Positions 29,997 through 38,391 of a stretch of 64,000 bases of DNA are shown here, piece by piece. Within the stretch, counting starts at the first letter, position 1. Each line of letters starts with the position of its first letter. The notes below the pieces were generated by a model. The model ran no database searches. It was given only the letters and a program-made list of their open reading frames with translations, and was not told the DNA's origin. The DNA comes from CAVRCA01 sp965218045 (lineage in GTDB: Bacteria; Pseudomonadota; Alphaproteobacteria; Acetobacterales; Acetobacteraceae): positions 310,001 to 374,000 of the forward strand of contig CBDCJX010000008.1 of NCBI GenBank assembly GCA_965218045.1. The letters run 5' to 3'. The position numbers were made by a program, and so were the translations under genes.

Positions 29997-30688
29997 CCCG
30001 CTCGGTCCTGTTCGACACTGAAACCACAGGGTTGGAACCAGGATTAGGCCATCGGGTGATCGAGGTGGCTGCCCTCGAACTGGTGAACGACCTGCCCACC
30101 GGTCGAAGCTTCCATCGGCTGATCAATCCGGAACGCGACATTCCCGAGGATGCCAGCCGCATTCATGGTCTGACGATCGGCCATCTGCGAGGCAAACCCC
30201 GCTTCGCCGAAATCGTGCGTGATCTGCTGGAATTCTTCGGCGACGATAATCTGGTGGCGCACAACGCGCCGTTCGACTTTGCCTTCCTCGACGCGGAACT
30301 GGCGTTGTTGTCTCAGCCTAGCTTGGTGCCGGCCCGAATGGTCGACACGCTTGCCATGGCCAAGGCCCGCTTCCCCGGCCTGCCCAACAGCCTGGATGCA
30401 CTCTGCCGCCGATTCGGGATCGATCTGTCGGCCCGCACAACGCACAACGCATTGCTCGACTGCAAACTGCTCGCCGATGTGTATGTCGAGCTCACGGGTG
30501 GCCGGCAGCGTGGCCTCACGCTGCTGACCATCCAGCAGTCGGACTTGCAGATCACGTCGTATGACCGTGCCGGCTCGCGCATACCGCGGCCGATCGAGCC
30601 AACCGCAACCGAACTAGCGGAGCACGCAGCCTTCATCGGTCGGCTCAAGGACCCGCTCTGGGCAGCGGCTTATACCAAGCCTCTCTGA
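29993..30688 (+). CDS. dnaQ: DNA polymerase III epsilon subunit
   Basis: Proofreading 3'-5' exonuclease of the replicative polymerase, 231 residues. The Exo motifs are visible: VLFDTETTGLEP (Exo I, Asp and Glu), HNAPFDFAFLDAEL (Exo II), and HNALLDCKLLADVY (Exo III epsilon, His and Asp). The C-terminal part after residue ~180 is the alpha-subunit-binding tail. The stop is followed at once by a transposase fragment, so the IS debris reaches the very end of this gene without cutting it. Confidence 0.94.
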   Translation: MTRSVLFDTETTGLEPGLGHRVIEVAALELVNDLPTGRSFHRLINPERDIPEDASRIHGLTIGHLRGKPRFAEIVRDLLEFFGDDNLVAHNAPFDFAFLDAELALLSQPSLVPARMVDTLAMAKARFPGLPNSLDALCRRFGIDLSARTTHNALLDCKLLADVYVELTGGRQRGLTLLTIQQSDLQITSYDRAGSRIPRPIEPTATELAEHAAFIGRLKDPLWAAAYTKPL

Positions 30689-30973
30689 TTAGAACCTGTG
30701 CGCCCAATCGCGCAATCCCATCGAGCTGATGGTCCGGCCGGGCGCGACCTTGGCCGAGACGGCTGCCAGGTGCAGGTTCATCGCCTCGGTGTTGCAGCAT
30801 GGCAGGATCAGGCCAGCGGCTTTGCCTTGTTTGGGGCAGATGGCGCCAAAGATGTAGGTGGAGGCGGTGCGCTGGTCTTGCGGCGCCGATGGGCGGGTTC
30901 CACGCTTGGCCCAGCGCCGCGTGATCTTGTTCTTTTGCCCAACTCTCGCTTCATCGCCAAACCAGACCTCCAT
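30689..30973 (-). pseudogene. IS630-family transposase fragment
   Basis: About 95 codons from the middle of an IS630-type DDE transposase: MEVWFGDEARVGQKNKITRR followed by RWAKRGTRP is the segment with the first catalytic Asp of the family. The N-terminal helix-turn-helix half is missing and the C-terminus diverges after VAPGRTI, before the second and third acidic residues. No start, no terminal repeats. It belongs to a different IS630 subgroup from the longer copy 0.6 kb away. It directly abuts the dnaQ stop. Confidence 0.72.
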
Positions 30974-31013
30974 GTCGCCGGCGGCGACGCCCGGCTCGGG
31001 CGATTGCCCGCAT

Positions 31014-31215
31014 TCTCCCCAAATCGGGCATTTGCTGCGCGAGATCCGCGAGCTCGGTTAAGCGGGCGGCTACACTGCGGTCAAAGAGGTCCTGCGTGAT
31101 CTCCGCCCCGCCTCGTCTGCGGGGTTCGAGGTGCGATTCGAGACCCCGCCGGGTCGCCAGGCGCAGGTCGACTTTGCCCATTTCCGCAGCGTCTTCACCG
31201 ACGAGCCGGCACGGT
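31014..31215 (+). pseudogene. IS21 istA transposase fragment
   Basis: Reading frame with IGHLLREIRELG, then an in-frame TAA (31059-31061) where the family has Tyr, then AGGYTAVKEVLRDLRP and GFEVRFETPPGRQAQVDFAHF, text typical of the IstA region before and into the integrase core. Only about 65 codons remain; the ends and most of the catalytic core are gone. It is on the same strand as the istB fragment 0.1 kb downstream, so both are remains of one IS21 element. Confidence 0.68.
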
Positions 31216-31310
31216 CCGCCACCCACCAGGTCCGGCGACATCGTCGCCCTTTGGCCGCTGGCGTTCTACAACGCCACCGGCCGACGCCTGGCTGAAGACG
31301 GAGCCTCGGC

Positions 31311-31514
31311 GTGAGACCGGTGGCCCAGCTCGACACGCCGACCGAGCGCATCCGGCACAGCCTCGTCAGGCTGCACATGCCGCGCGCACTGGAAACTCTG
31401 GACGGCGCCGTCCAGCAGATCGAGCGCGTCCAGATCAGCCCGATCGAGGTGATCGACACGCTGCTCGCCGAGGAGATCACCGTCCGCGAGGGACGCAGGA
31501 TTAAGGCCGCCCTG
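31311..31514 (+). pseudogene. IS21 istB helper ATPase fragment
   Basis: Starts with GTG and reads TPTERIRHSLVRLHMPRALE, then TLLAEEITVREGRRIKAAL, the N-terminal domain of the IstB ATP-binding helper protein. Similarity stops after about 68 residues, before the Walker A site, so it cannot act. Between 31515 and 31600 the sequence is unassigned; one frame there ends in LQNPRHFRVLAGEEAAY and a stop, which I do not recognise. Confidence 0.66.
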
Positions 31515-31561
31515 CATGGCAAAGGAGGGTGGTGTGTTTCGTTTGCAGAACCCGCGGCACT

Positions 31562-32607
31562 TCAGAGTTCTGGCGGGCGAGGAGGCCGCCTACTGAAATG
31601 GGCGACACTGGGCGCTTGGAAGAATGATCGCACCATGCACTTGAGGGTGGCGAGTTGCGCCTCGATCCTATCCTGCAGTTGGTCGCCTTGGCGCAGCGGC
31701 GCTCGAGCGACGCCGGTGCGCTTCAGGTGGCTCCAGACCAACTCGTCGGGGTTCAGTTCCGGCGCATAGTCGGGAAGGAAATGCAGCGTCAGCATGCCGT
31801 TGGTCGAGGCGACATAGGCTTGCACCAGCGTCGTCTTGTGCGCGGGCAGCCCGTCCACGATCAGATGCACAGGCTTCGAGCAGCCGCGCATCATCTGCTG
31901 CAGCAGGGTGACGAACAACTCGGCGTGCAACCCCCCTTGGTAGGTGCAATACCAGAAGGCGCCGCGGGCATTGACCGCAGACGCGGCGCTGATGGTTTGG
32001 CGCTGGCCGGGGCGTTGGACCACGGGCGTTTGTCCCTTCACGCCCCAGGTCTTGCCATGCACGGTATCGGCGCGGAACCCGGACTCATCCCAGAACCAGA
32101 CCTCGCCGCCCGCGGCGCGGGCCTGCCGGCAATGGCGGGAAACCGCTCGCGTCGCCATTGCTCGATCGCGTCGGGGTCGCGCTGATACGCCCGTTGCAGC
32201 GGCTTTTGCGGCGTCAGCCCCAGCTTGGCGAGCAAAGCGCCGACCGCCGTCACGCCGAGCCTGATGCCCAATTTGCGCTCGATCAGGTCAGCCATCACGG
32301 CGCGCGTTCACAGCCCGAAGTCCAGGCCATACTGGCGCGGATCGCGGCCGTTGATCCAACGAAACACCTGCTGCTCCTGGCGCGGCGTCAGCGTGCGAGG
32401 CCGTCCGGTTGCGGACCTGGAGCGCAGCGCCTTCAACCCCAAGCCCCGGGTCGATGCCGCCTTGAGCCACTTATAGATCGTCGTGCGACTGAAGCCGAAG
32501 GACGCGACGACGGACGAGGGACGCTCTCCTTCGCGCACTCGCTCGACCGCCATCAGTCGAATGGCTTCCAGCATCCGATGGTCAAACCGCCGCCCGTCTC
32601 TTGTCAT
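31562..32607 (-). pseudogene. IS630-family transposase, inactivated
   Basis: The N-terminal part (from 32607) has the helix-turn-helix VVASFGFSRTTIYKWLKAA. An in-frame TGA at 32308-32310 replaces what is normally Trp (DFGL-stop-TRAVMADLIERKLG). The frame continues to about 32130, where loss of one C after FPAIA shifts it. The rest (QARAAGGEVWFWDESGFRAD, then LIVDGLPAHKT and LHFLPDYAPELNPDE) carries the three DDE acidic residues in the next frame. All parts are present, so it was once a complete ~340-residue transposase with two inactivating changes. Confidence 0.82.
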
Positions 32608-32655
32608 GAACCCATAATGACACTGGGGGCGGTCGAGTACAAGGAGAATGTCGCC
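31601..32655. mobile_element. IS630-family insertion sequence (candidate ends)
   Basis: The two ends of the transposase pseudogene are bordered by GGCGACA in inverted orientation (31601-31607 and the complement ending at 32655), giving a 1055-bp element, normal for IS630. The match beyond 7 bp is poor and no TA target duplication is evident, so the ends are provisional. Confidence 0.45.
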
Positions 32656-32897
32656 TTAATTGCCGACCGGTGAGTAAGCTGCCGACGCGTCGGCTCGCCA
32701 ACTCAGTGCGCCTTGATGGTGGCGACCAGGACGAACCAGGTTACTTTCCCCATCGCGACACTACCTTTGTAGCGGCTGCGACGGGTTTCCTGCTCATGGC
32801 CGTCGTCCTTCGAGCAGGATAGCGGCGATCCAGGGTCGCTGTGCGGGCTCGCCTCTTGCTGGCAGGACGGCGTCGCTCTTGATGGGAAGGAAGTTTT

Positions 32898-33962
32898 ATG
32901 AACTGCTTGTGTTCCCTGATAGCCGGCTTTTTCGGCCTCATGCTCGCCCAGCTTGCGCACGCCGACGACTGGAGCTGTCCGGATGGCTACCAAGTGCATG
33001 CGGGACTGAACACCGAGTTCCCCTCCGACGGCGTGAAGCGCGCCTTCGCCGTGGTGCCGCCGAAGCACACGACCGAGCCTGCGCCGGTCTGGGTGCCGCT
33101 GACCGGATCGGTGGAATCAACCGCTGATAACCTCTACGTCCAGCGCAGCGGAGCCAACGCCAAGCTGGCTGACCATGGTTTCATGGTGATCGGGCCAGTT
33201 CGCGAATGTGCTGACCAACACCCGGACGTGTCCGCCGGCGCCTGCAATGGACCCGGTCATCAGGGCTGGGCCTGGAACCCCTGGCATGAGGGTCGTGCCG
33301 CCGGCCCTGCAGGCGAGCCGTTCAAGATCGACGAAGGTCCGGACTCGCGGTTTCTAATCGCCATGGTGAAATGCGTCGGAACGAAATTCCCGCTCGATGC
33401 GAGCCGGCTCTACATCGGCGGCATTTCTTCCGGCGGTACGATGACCAACCGGGCGCTGACGTTTCGTTCCGACTTCTGGGCCGGCGGCATGCCGATATCC
33501 GGCGAATGGTATGTCACGCGCGATGACGGATCGGCGCTATCCTTCGTTGCCGCGCGCGAAGCGGTGAGGGCAGCGCCCGACGTGATCCATCAAGGTCGCG
33601 TCGGTCCCTATCCGCTCCGGTCGAAGCTCGGACCCATGATCGTCATCGTGGTGTGGGGCGGCGCCAAGGACATCTGGTATTGCGGCGCGGTACTCTGTTC
33701 GGACTACCGGCCGACCACACAGGCGGCGTCGATCTACTACGCTTCCTTCAACGATGTGGTAGAGGTCTCTTGTACAGTGCACGACGGTCATATGTGGCCG
33801 CAGGTCGACACCGACGGCTTCAACCTTTGGGCGCTGAATACCCTCGCCTCCTTTCCGAAGGGCTCGGAACCCAGCCAGTTCAGGCTCACTGAACCTCCGG
33901 AAGGCTATAGCTGCAAGCTGGGGCCGTTCACCGATCATTACGGTCCTGGCTCAGCCGACTGA
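32898..33962 (+). CDS. Secreted alpha/beta hydrolase, oxidised-PVA hydrolase-like
   Basis: A 354-residue exported serine hydrolase. Residues 1-22 form a signal peptide with a likely cut after AHA. The nucleophile elbow is GISSG (Ser177) in LYIGGISSGGTM. A probable Asp lies in GGAKDIWYC, and the His in CTVHDGHMWPQ near the C-terminus. Eight or more cysteines suggest disulfides. It resembles the PHB-depolymerase-like family that includes oxidised polyvinyl alcohol hydrolase, which cleaves beta-diketones. That reading rests mainly on the next gene, 14 bp downstream, which encodes a PVA-dehydrogenase-like cytochrome-quinoprotein. It could instead be another secreted esterase. It follows directly after IS debris. 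Confidence 0.7.
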   Translation: MNCLCSLIAGFFGLMLAQLAHADDWSCPDGYQVHAGLNTEFPSDGVKRAFAVVPPKHTTEPAPVWVPLTGSVESTADNLYVQRSGANAKLADHGFMVIGPVRECADQHPDVSAGACNGPGHQGWAWNPWHEGRAAGPAGEPFKIDEGPDSRFLIAMVKCVGTKFPLDASRLYIGGISSGGTMTNRALTFRSDFWAGGMPISGEWYVTRDDGSALSFVAAREAVRAAPDVIHQGRVGPYPLRSKLGPMIVIVVWGGAKDIWYCGAVLCSDYRPTTQAASIYYASFNDVVEVSCTVHDGHMWPQVDTDGFNLWALNTLASFPKGSEPSQFRLTEPPEGYSCKLGPFTDHYGPGSAD

Positions 33963-33976
33963 GTGGTTCGCCCGTC

Positions 33977-36068
33977 ATGAGGACATCCCGGTCAGTCGCG
34001 CGCGCCGCAATCGGCGCGTTGCTTCTCCTGGGATTGGGCCTGATGCAGTCCACCGCCAGAGACGCACCCCTGCCAGGCGACGGCAATGGGGTCATCGGAG
34101 CGTTGAGTGGCGAAGGTGGCGACCCCTTGATCGGTGCAACGCTCTACGGCGACCGTTGTGCAACCTGCCATGACCATGCGGTCGGCCGCATACCATCCAG
34201 GGCCGCGATCTCGGACAACACGCGCGCCTTCATCACGACGACGCTGTTCGGTGGCGTCATGCAGCCGATGGCCAAGGGCCTTTCGCCGCACGAGATCGCC
34301 TCCGTCGCCGCCTATCTCTCCACCCGCGAAAGCGGCGCGGCCTCGGGCGTCGGGCCAGAAGCTCCATTGTGCACCAGCAAGCCAGGAGCCATCGACCTCG
34401 ACACGAGCGACCAATGGAATGGTTGGGGCAGAACCGGGACGCAACCGCGCTTCCAGCCCAATCCGGGCTTCACGGCGGCGGACGTGCCGCGACTGAAGCT
34501 GAAATGGGCGTTCGCCTACGCCAACTCGCGTGGCGGCCAAGCGACGGTGGTGGGTGATCGCCTGTTCCTCAGCGCGTCCTCCGGCGCGGTCTACGCACTC
34601 AACGCACAGACGGGCTGTGCCTATTGGCGCTTCGATGCGCCGGCTCCCACGCGCAGCACCATCATCGTCGGTCGGTTGCCCGGCGCGCCCAGCCACCACG
34701 CGATTTACTTCACCGACTACACGCGCACCGCCTACGCGCTTGATGCCGACAGCGGCGCCGTGGTGTGGAAGACGCAAGTCGATGCACAACACGAGGTGCA
34801 GATGACGGGGTCTCCGACGCTGCGGGGCGGGAAGCTGTTTGTGCCCATCTCGTCAGCTGAAGAAGCGATCGCCGCCGACTCCCACTATCAGTGCTGTAAA
34901 TTCCGTGGCGCGTTGGCGGCGCTGGACGCGCAGACCGGCACGCTGCTGTGGAAGACCTACGTCGCGCCGGACGCCGCGAGGCCGTTCAAGCTGAATGCGG
35001 TCGGCGTGCAGATGTTTGGTCCGGCTGGTGGTGCGATCTGGTCGGCACCGACCGTGGACGCCAAGCGGCACCTCGTATACGTCGGCACCGGCGATTCCTA
35101 TACCGACCTGGCGTTTCCCAATTCAGATGCGATCCTCGCGCTCGACGAGCAGACCGGCGTGATCCGTTGGGCGAATCAGCTCACCCGTGACGACACCTAC
35201 ATTGACGGCTGCTATGGCCCACACCCTGGAGCCAACTGCCCCACGCTTGGTCAGGATGACGATTTTGGTGCGTCGCCGATCCTCCATACATCGTTAGATG
35301 GTAGCCAGGTGCTGCTCGCCGGACAGAAATCGGGCCAAGTCTACGCTCTCGATCCGGACCACGGCGGCAAGGTCATGTGGTCGCGGCGACTGAGCCCGGG
35401 CGGTCCGCTCGGCGGCATAGAGTTTGGTCTCGCGAAGCTTGGTCAGGATGACGATTTTGGTGCGTCGCCGATCCTCCATACATCGTTAGATGGTAGCCAG
35501 GTGCTGCTCGCCGGACAGAAATCGGGCCAAGTCTACGCTCTCGATCCGGACCACGGCGGCAAGGTCATGTGGTCGCGGCGACTGAGCCCGGGCGGTCCGC
35601 TCGGCGGCATAGAGTTTGGTCTCGCGGCCGACAGCGACACGCTACGTGCCCATTTCTGACATCTACGTCCCGCCGGGTCAGGCAGAGCCCGGGATCACGG
35701 CCCTGCGGATCAGCAATGGTTCCATTCGCTGGAGAATTCGGCCGCCAACAGAGTCGTGCGGGTGGAAGAACGTCTACTGCTTCCCGGGCGTCTCGCAGGC
35801 GATATCGTCCGTGCCCGGCGCGGTTTTCGCTGGCTCCATGGACGGCCACTTCCGCGCGTTCGATGCGGCTAGCGGACGTACAATCTGGGACTACGACACC
35901 GCCTCGTCGCCCGTCATGACCATCGCAGGTCACGAGGCACAGGGCGGCGTCCTGGACGGCGCTGGTTCGACAATTGCCGGCGGCATGGTCTACATCAACT
36001 CAGGTTATTGGAGCCGCGCGGATCGGCCGGGAACCGTGCTCATGGCTTTTTCGGTCGATGGGCGGTGA
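33977..36068 (+). pseudogene. PQQ-dependent alcohol (PVA-type) dehydrogenase, disrupted
   Basis: Exported quinohemoprotein. There is a signal peptide (1-~28), then a cytochrome c domain with CATCH (61-65) and a likely Met ligand in VMQPMAKGL. A PQQ beta-propeller begins QWNGWGRTGTQPRFQP and has repeats such as GAVYALNAQTGCAYW. A fused cytochrome c plus PQQ propeller is the design of polyvinyl-alcohol dehydrogenase. Two lesions are visible: an in-frame exact tandem duplication of 64 codons (35245-35626), and a +1/-2 frameshift near 35640, where one frame stops at 35659 and the propeller continues as RYVPISDIYVPPGQAEPG in another to 36068. Without them the protein would be ~630 residues, the family's normal length. 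The damage may be real or an assembly error. Confidence 0.72.
35245..35626 (+). repeat. Exact tandem duplication, 192-bp period
   Basis: Bases 35245-35434 and 35437-35626 are identical over 190 bp, separated by two bases (AA). The period of 192 keeps the reading frame, duplicating LGQDDDFGASPILH to IEFGLA of the quinoprotein propeller. Absence of any mismatch means it is very recent or an assembly/sequencing artefact. Confidence 0.95.
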
Positions 36069-36531
36069 GGGAAAGATGCTTGCGACAAAATAGGCAACAG
36101 GAATGCAAGGGAGCGCCTCCTCTGCGACCTGCCGCTTGAACGCCGCGCTGCGGGACCGGTGCTTCGTACCGCTTGCTTGACCCGCAACGGCCAGGGCGCC
36201 GCCGCCTACCCGGCGGCGCCCTGGCCGCTGGCGACCCCGCTACCGGGCGGCGAGGGTCGCGCGGTCACCGCCGGCATTCAAGGGCCGTATCGCTGGTAAC
36301 GAAACGCTGGTGGCCCCGCCGCCGGTGCTGCGCCGCCGGACGCGACGATCCCTCTCGCCGTGGGCAGCGAACACTTCCGTCCGTCCGACCACGGAACAGG
36401 GCGACGGATCGAGCCGATTGCGCCGGAAAACCCCGTGACACGGCTTGCCGGCACCAAGCTCGGTCGATAGGGTTGCGCACGCGTTCCAAGAACGGTGGCC
36501 TTTCCGCATGGGCGTGCGTCCCTTGGTGTCC
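36069..36531. other. 463-bp gap after the quinoprotein
   Basis: No convincing gene. Open frames on both strands here are short, low-complexity and lack ribosome sites. The stretch contains the strong hairpin at 36188-36227 and is probably the right-hand border of the lower-GC/IS region, since codon use returns to the high-GC style in the next genes. Confidence 0.45.
36188..36227. terminator. 17-bp perfect GC hairpin
   Basis: Bases 36188-36204 and 36211-36227 are perfect inverted repeats (arms CGGCCAGGGCGCCGCCG and its complement) around the loop CCTACC. It is placed 120 bp downstream of the quinoprotein stop, suitable for transcription termination, but has no T run. It could also be a dispersed palindrome. 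Confidence 0.5.
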
Positions 36532-36846
36532 ATGGCCCAGGTCAGCCCGGCCGAAATGGAGCAGTTGGTCACCCGTGCCGGCCTGAAGCTCAACGCCGGG
36601 CAGATGGCCGACCTGGTGCTGGCCTGGCGCCAGCTCGTCCAGATCGTCGGCACTATCCCGCGCGAACGTGGGCTCGCCGACGACCAGGCCTACGCGTTTC
36701 GCCTACCGTCGCCCCAGCGTGCAACCAAGCAGCCCGCCCCCAAGCGGCCGCCTCCAAAACAGCGCGCCGCCGCCAAGCCGCGCCCCGTCGTCAAGCGCGC
36801 CGCATCATCGCCGAAGCGGGGCAAGCCCGCCGCGCGTCGGCGATGA
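36532..36846 (+). CDS. Small AtzG/DUF4089-like protein (amidase partner)
   Basis: A 104-residue protein. The first ~60 residues (SPAEMEQLVTRAGLKLNAGQ to DDQAYAFRLP) resemble the small GatC-like family DUF4089/AtzG, which forms a complex with an amidase and is needed for its activity. The last ~40 residues are an Ala/Pro/Lys/Arg-rich disordered tail. The start used is the second possible ATG; MGVRPLVSM at 36508 would add 8 residues. Its TGA overlaps the amidase ATG (ATGA), a coupling that supports a complex. Confidence 0.7.
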   Translation: MAQVSPAEMEQLVTRAGLKLNAGQMADLVLAWRQLVQIVGTIPRERGLADDQAYAFRLPSPQRATKQPAPKRPPPKQRAAAKPRPVVKRAASSPKRGKPAARRR

Positions 36847-38237
36847 CAGGCACGCTCCCCGCCTTCCCCACCATCGCCGAAGCCTCCCGCCTCCTCGCCA
36901 GCAAGCGCCTCTCCCCGGTCGCGCTGACCCGGGCGCTGCTGCAACGGATCGAGACGATCGACCCGCAGCTCAACGCCTTCATCACCGTGACGGCCGAGCG
37001 CGCGCTGGCTGCCGCGCGAATCGCCGAACGAGCGCTGCGCGCCGGACGCAAGGGCCGGCTGCTCGGCATCCCACTCGCCTACAAGGACATTTTCGAGACC
37101 GCGCGGGTCCGCACCACCGCCCATTCGCGGCTGCTCGCCGAACACGTGCCGGAACACGACGCCGAAACCGTGCGTCGGCTGAATGCCGCCGGCGCGCCGA
37201 TGCTCGGCAAGCTCGCCACCCACGAATTCGCCATCGGCGGCCCGTCCTTCGACCTGCCCTGGCCGCCGGCACGCAATCCGTGGGACCCGCGCCGTTTCAC
37301 CGGCGGGTCGAGTTCGGGCTCCGCGGCGGCGGTCGCGGCCGGGCTCTGCCTCGGCGCGCTCGGCTCCGATACCGGCGGCTCGATCCGGCTGCCGGCGGCC
37401 TATTGCGGCATCGCCGGGCTGAAACCCACCCCCGGCCTGGTCTCCCGTCGCGGCGTGATCCCGCTTGCCCCCAGCCTCGACACCGTCGGCCCGATGGCCT
37501 GGACCGCCGAGGATTGCGCCATCCTGCTCGACACACTGGCTGGCTACGACCCGGATGACCCCGCCTCGGTGCCCGGCCCGAAGGTCGGCTATGCGGCGGG
37601 GATCTCCCGCCCTGTGAAGGGCTTGCGCGTCGGCCTGCTGCGCCAGTTCTACGAGCGGGACGTCCCGGCCTCGCCCGAGGTGCAGCAGATGATGCTCCGC
37701 GCCCTAGCGACCTTGCGCGGCCTCGGCTGCCGGGTCGAGGAGGCGGCGCTGCCGCGGGTGCAGGACTACAACGCGGTCGGCCGGGTCATCATCTCGGCGG
37801 AAGCCTACGCGATGCACGAGGCCAATCTCCGCGCACGGCTGTCCGACTACTCGCGCGCCTTCCGGGTGCGGGTGCTCGCGGGCGGGCTGCTGCGCTCGGC
37901 CGACTACATCGCGGCGCAACGACGACGCAGCGACCTGATCGCCATCACCGCGCAAGTCTTCGACCGTTTCGACCTGCTGGTATCGCCGGCAGTCGCCGAC
38001 GCCGCGCCGTTGCTGACCGAGCAACGCCTGGATGACGGCTTCGCCCGGCCGCTGCTCACCACGGTCGCGAATGTCGCCGCCGTCCCCTCGCTCGTGGTGT
38101 GCGGCGGTCACACGGCATCCGGGTTGCCGCTCGGGCTCGAGATCATCGGACCGGCCTGGGGCGACGCGACGGTGCTGCGACTCGGCCACCAGTTCGAACG
38201 AGCCAGCGGGACGCGTGCGACCCGGCCCTCGCTCTAA
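36843..38237 (+). CDS. Amidase (AtzE/GatA family)
   Basis: Amidase-signature hydrolase of 464 residues. The Ser-cisSer-Lys triad is visible: Lys in IPLAYKDIFET, the Gly/Ser-rich signature FTGGSSSGSAAAVAAG, and the nucleophile Ser in GSDTGGSIRLPAAYCG. It acts on an amide or carboxybiuret-like substrate. The tightly coupled small protein upstream points to an AtzE-like enzyme rather than the tRNA amidotransferase GatA, because no gatB or gatC gene is near and residues after ~300 differ from GatA. The substrate is unknown. Confidence 0.87.
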   Translation: MTGTLPAFPTIAEASRLLASKRLSPVALTRALLQRIETIDPQLNAFITVTAERALAAARIAERALRAGRKGRLLGIPLAYKDIFETARVRTTAHSRLLAEHVPEHDAETVRRLNAAGAPMLGKLATHEFAIGGPSFDLPWPPARNPWDPRRFTGGSSSGSAAAVAAGLCLGALGSDTGGSIRLPAAYCGIAGLKPTPGLVSRRGVIPLAPSLDTVGPMAWTAEDCAILLDTLAGYDPDDPASVPGPKVGYAAGISRPVKGLRVGLLRQFYERDVPASPEVQQMMLRALATLRGLGCRVEEAALPRVQDYNAVGRVIISAEAYAMHEANLRARLSDYSRAFRVRVLAGGLLRSADYIAAQRRRSDLIAITAQVFDRFDLLVSPAVADAAPLLTEQRLDDGFARPLLTTVANVAAVPSLVVCGGHTASGLPLGLEIIGPAWGDATVLRLGHQFERASGTRATRPSL

Positions 38238-38391
38238 TTAGCAAGCGAGTGCCACGGTGCTCGGGACCGTCAAGGACCCTCGCCTGTGGCTCCGGCCGCT
38301 GAGCGGTTCCTGCGGCATCCCCAACCGTCCCTGCGCGCCGTGCCGGACAGATCGGGTCGGGACAGAAGGCGGCTGACGACGAAGGGGGGAG

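Noticed and set aside
31515..31600. A short frame end (LQNPRHFRVLAGEEAAY) between the IS21 and IS630 remnants, considered as part of a gene
   Set aside because: No start and no recognisable family; too short to call.
32898..33962. Calling the secreted hydrolase a true PHB depolymerase
   Set aside because: The gene's partner is a PQQ dehydrogenase and no PHB-depolymerase linker or substrate-binding domain is visible, so only a family-level call is made.
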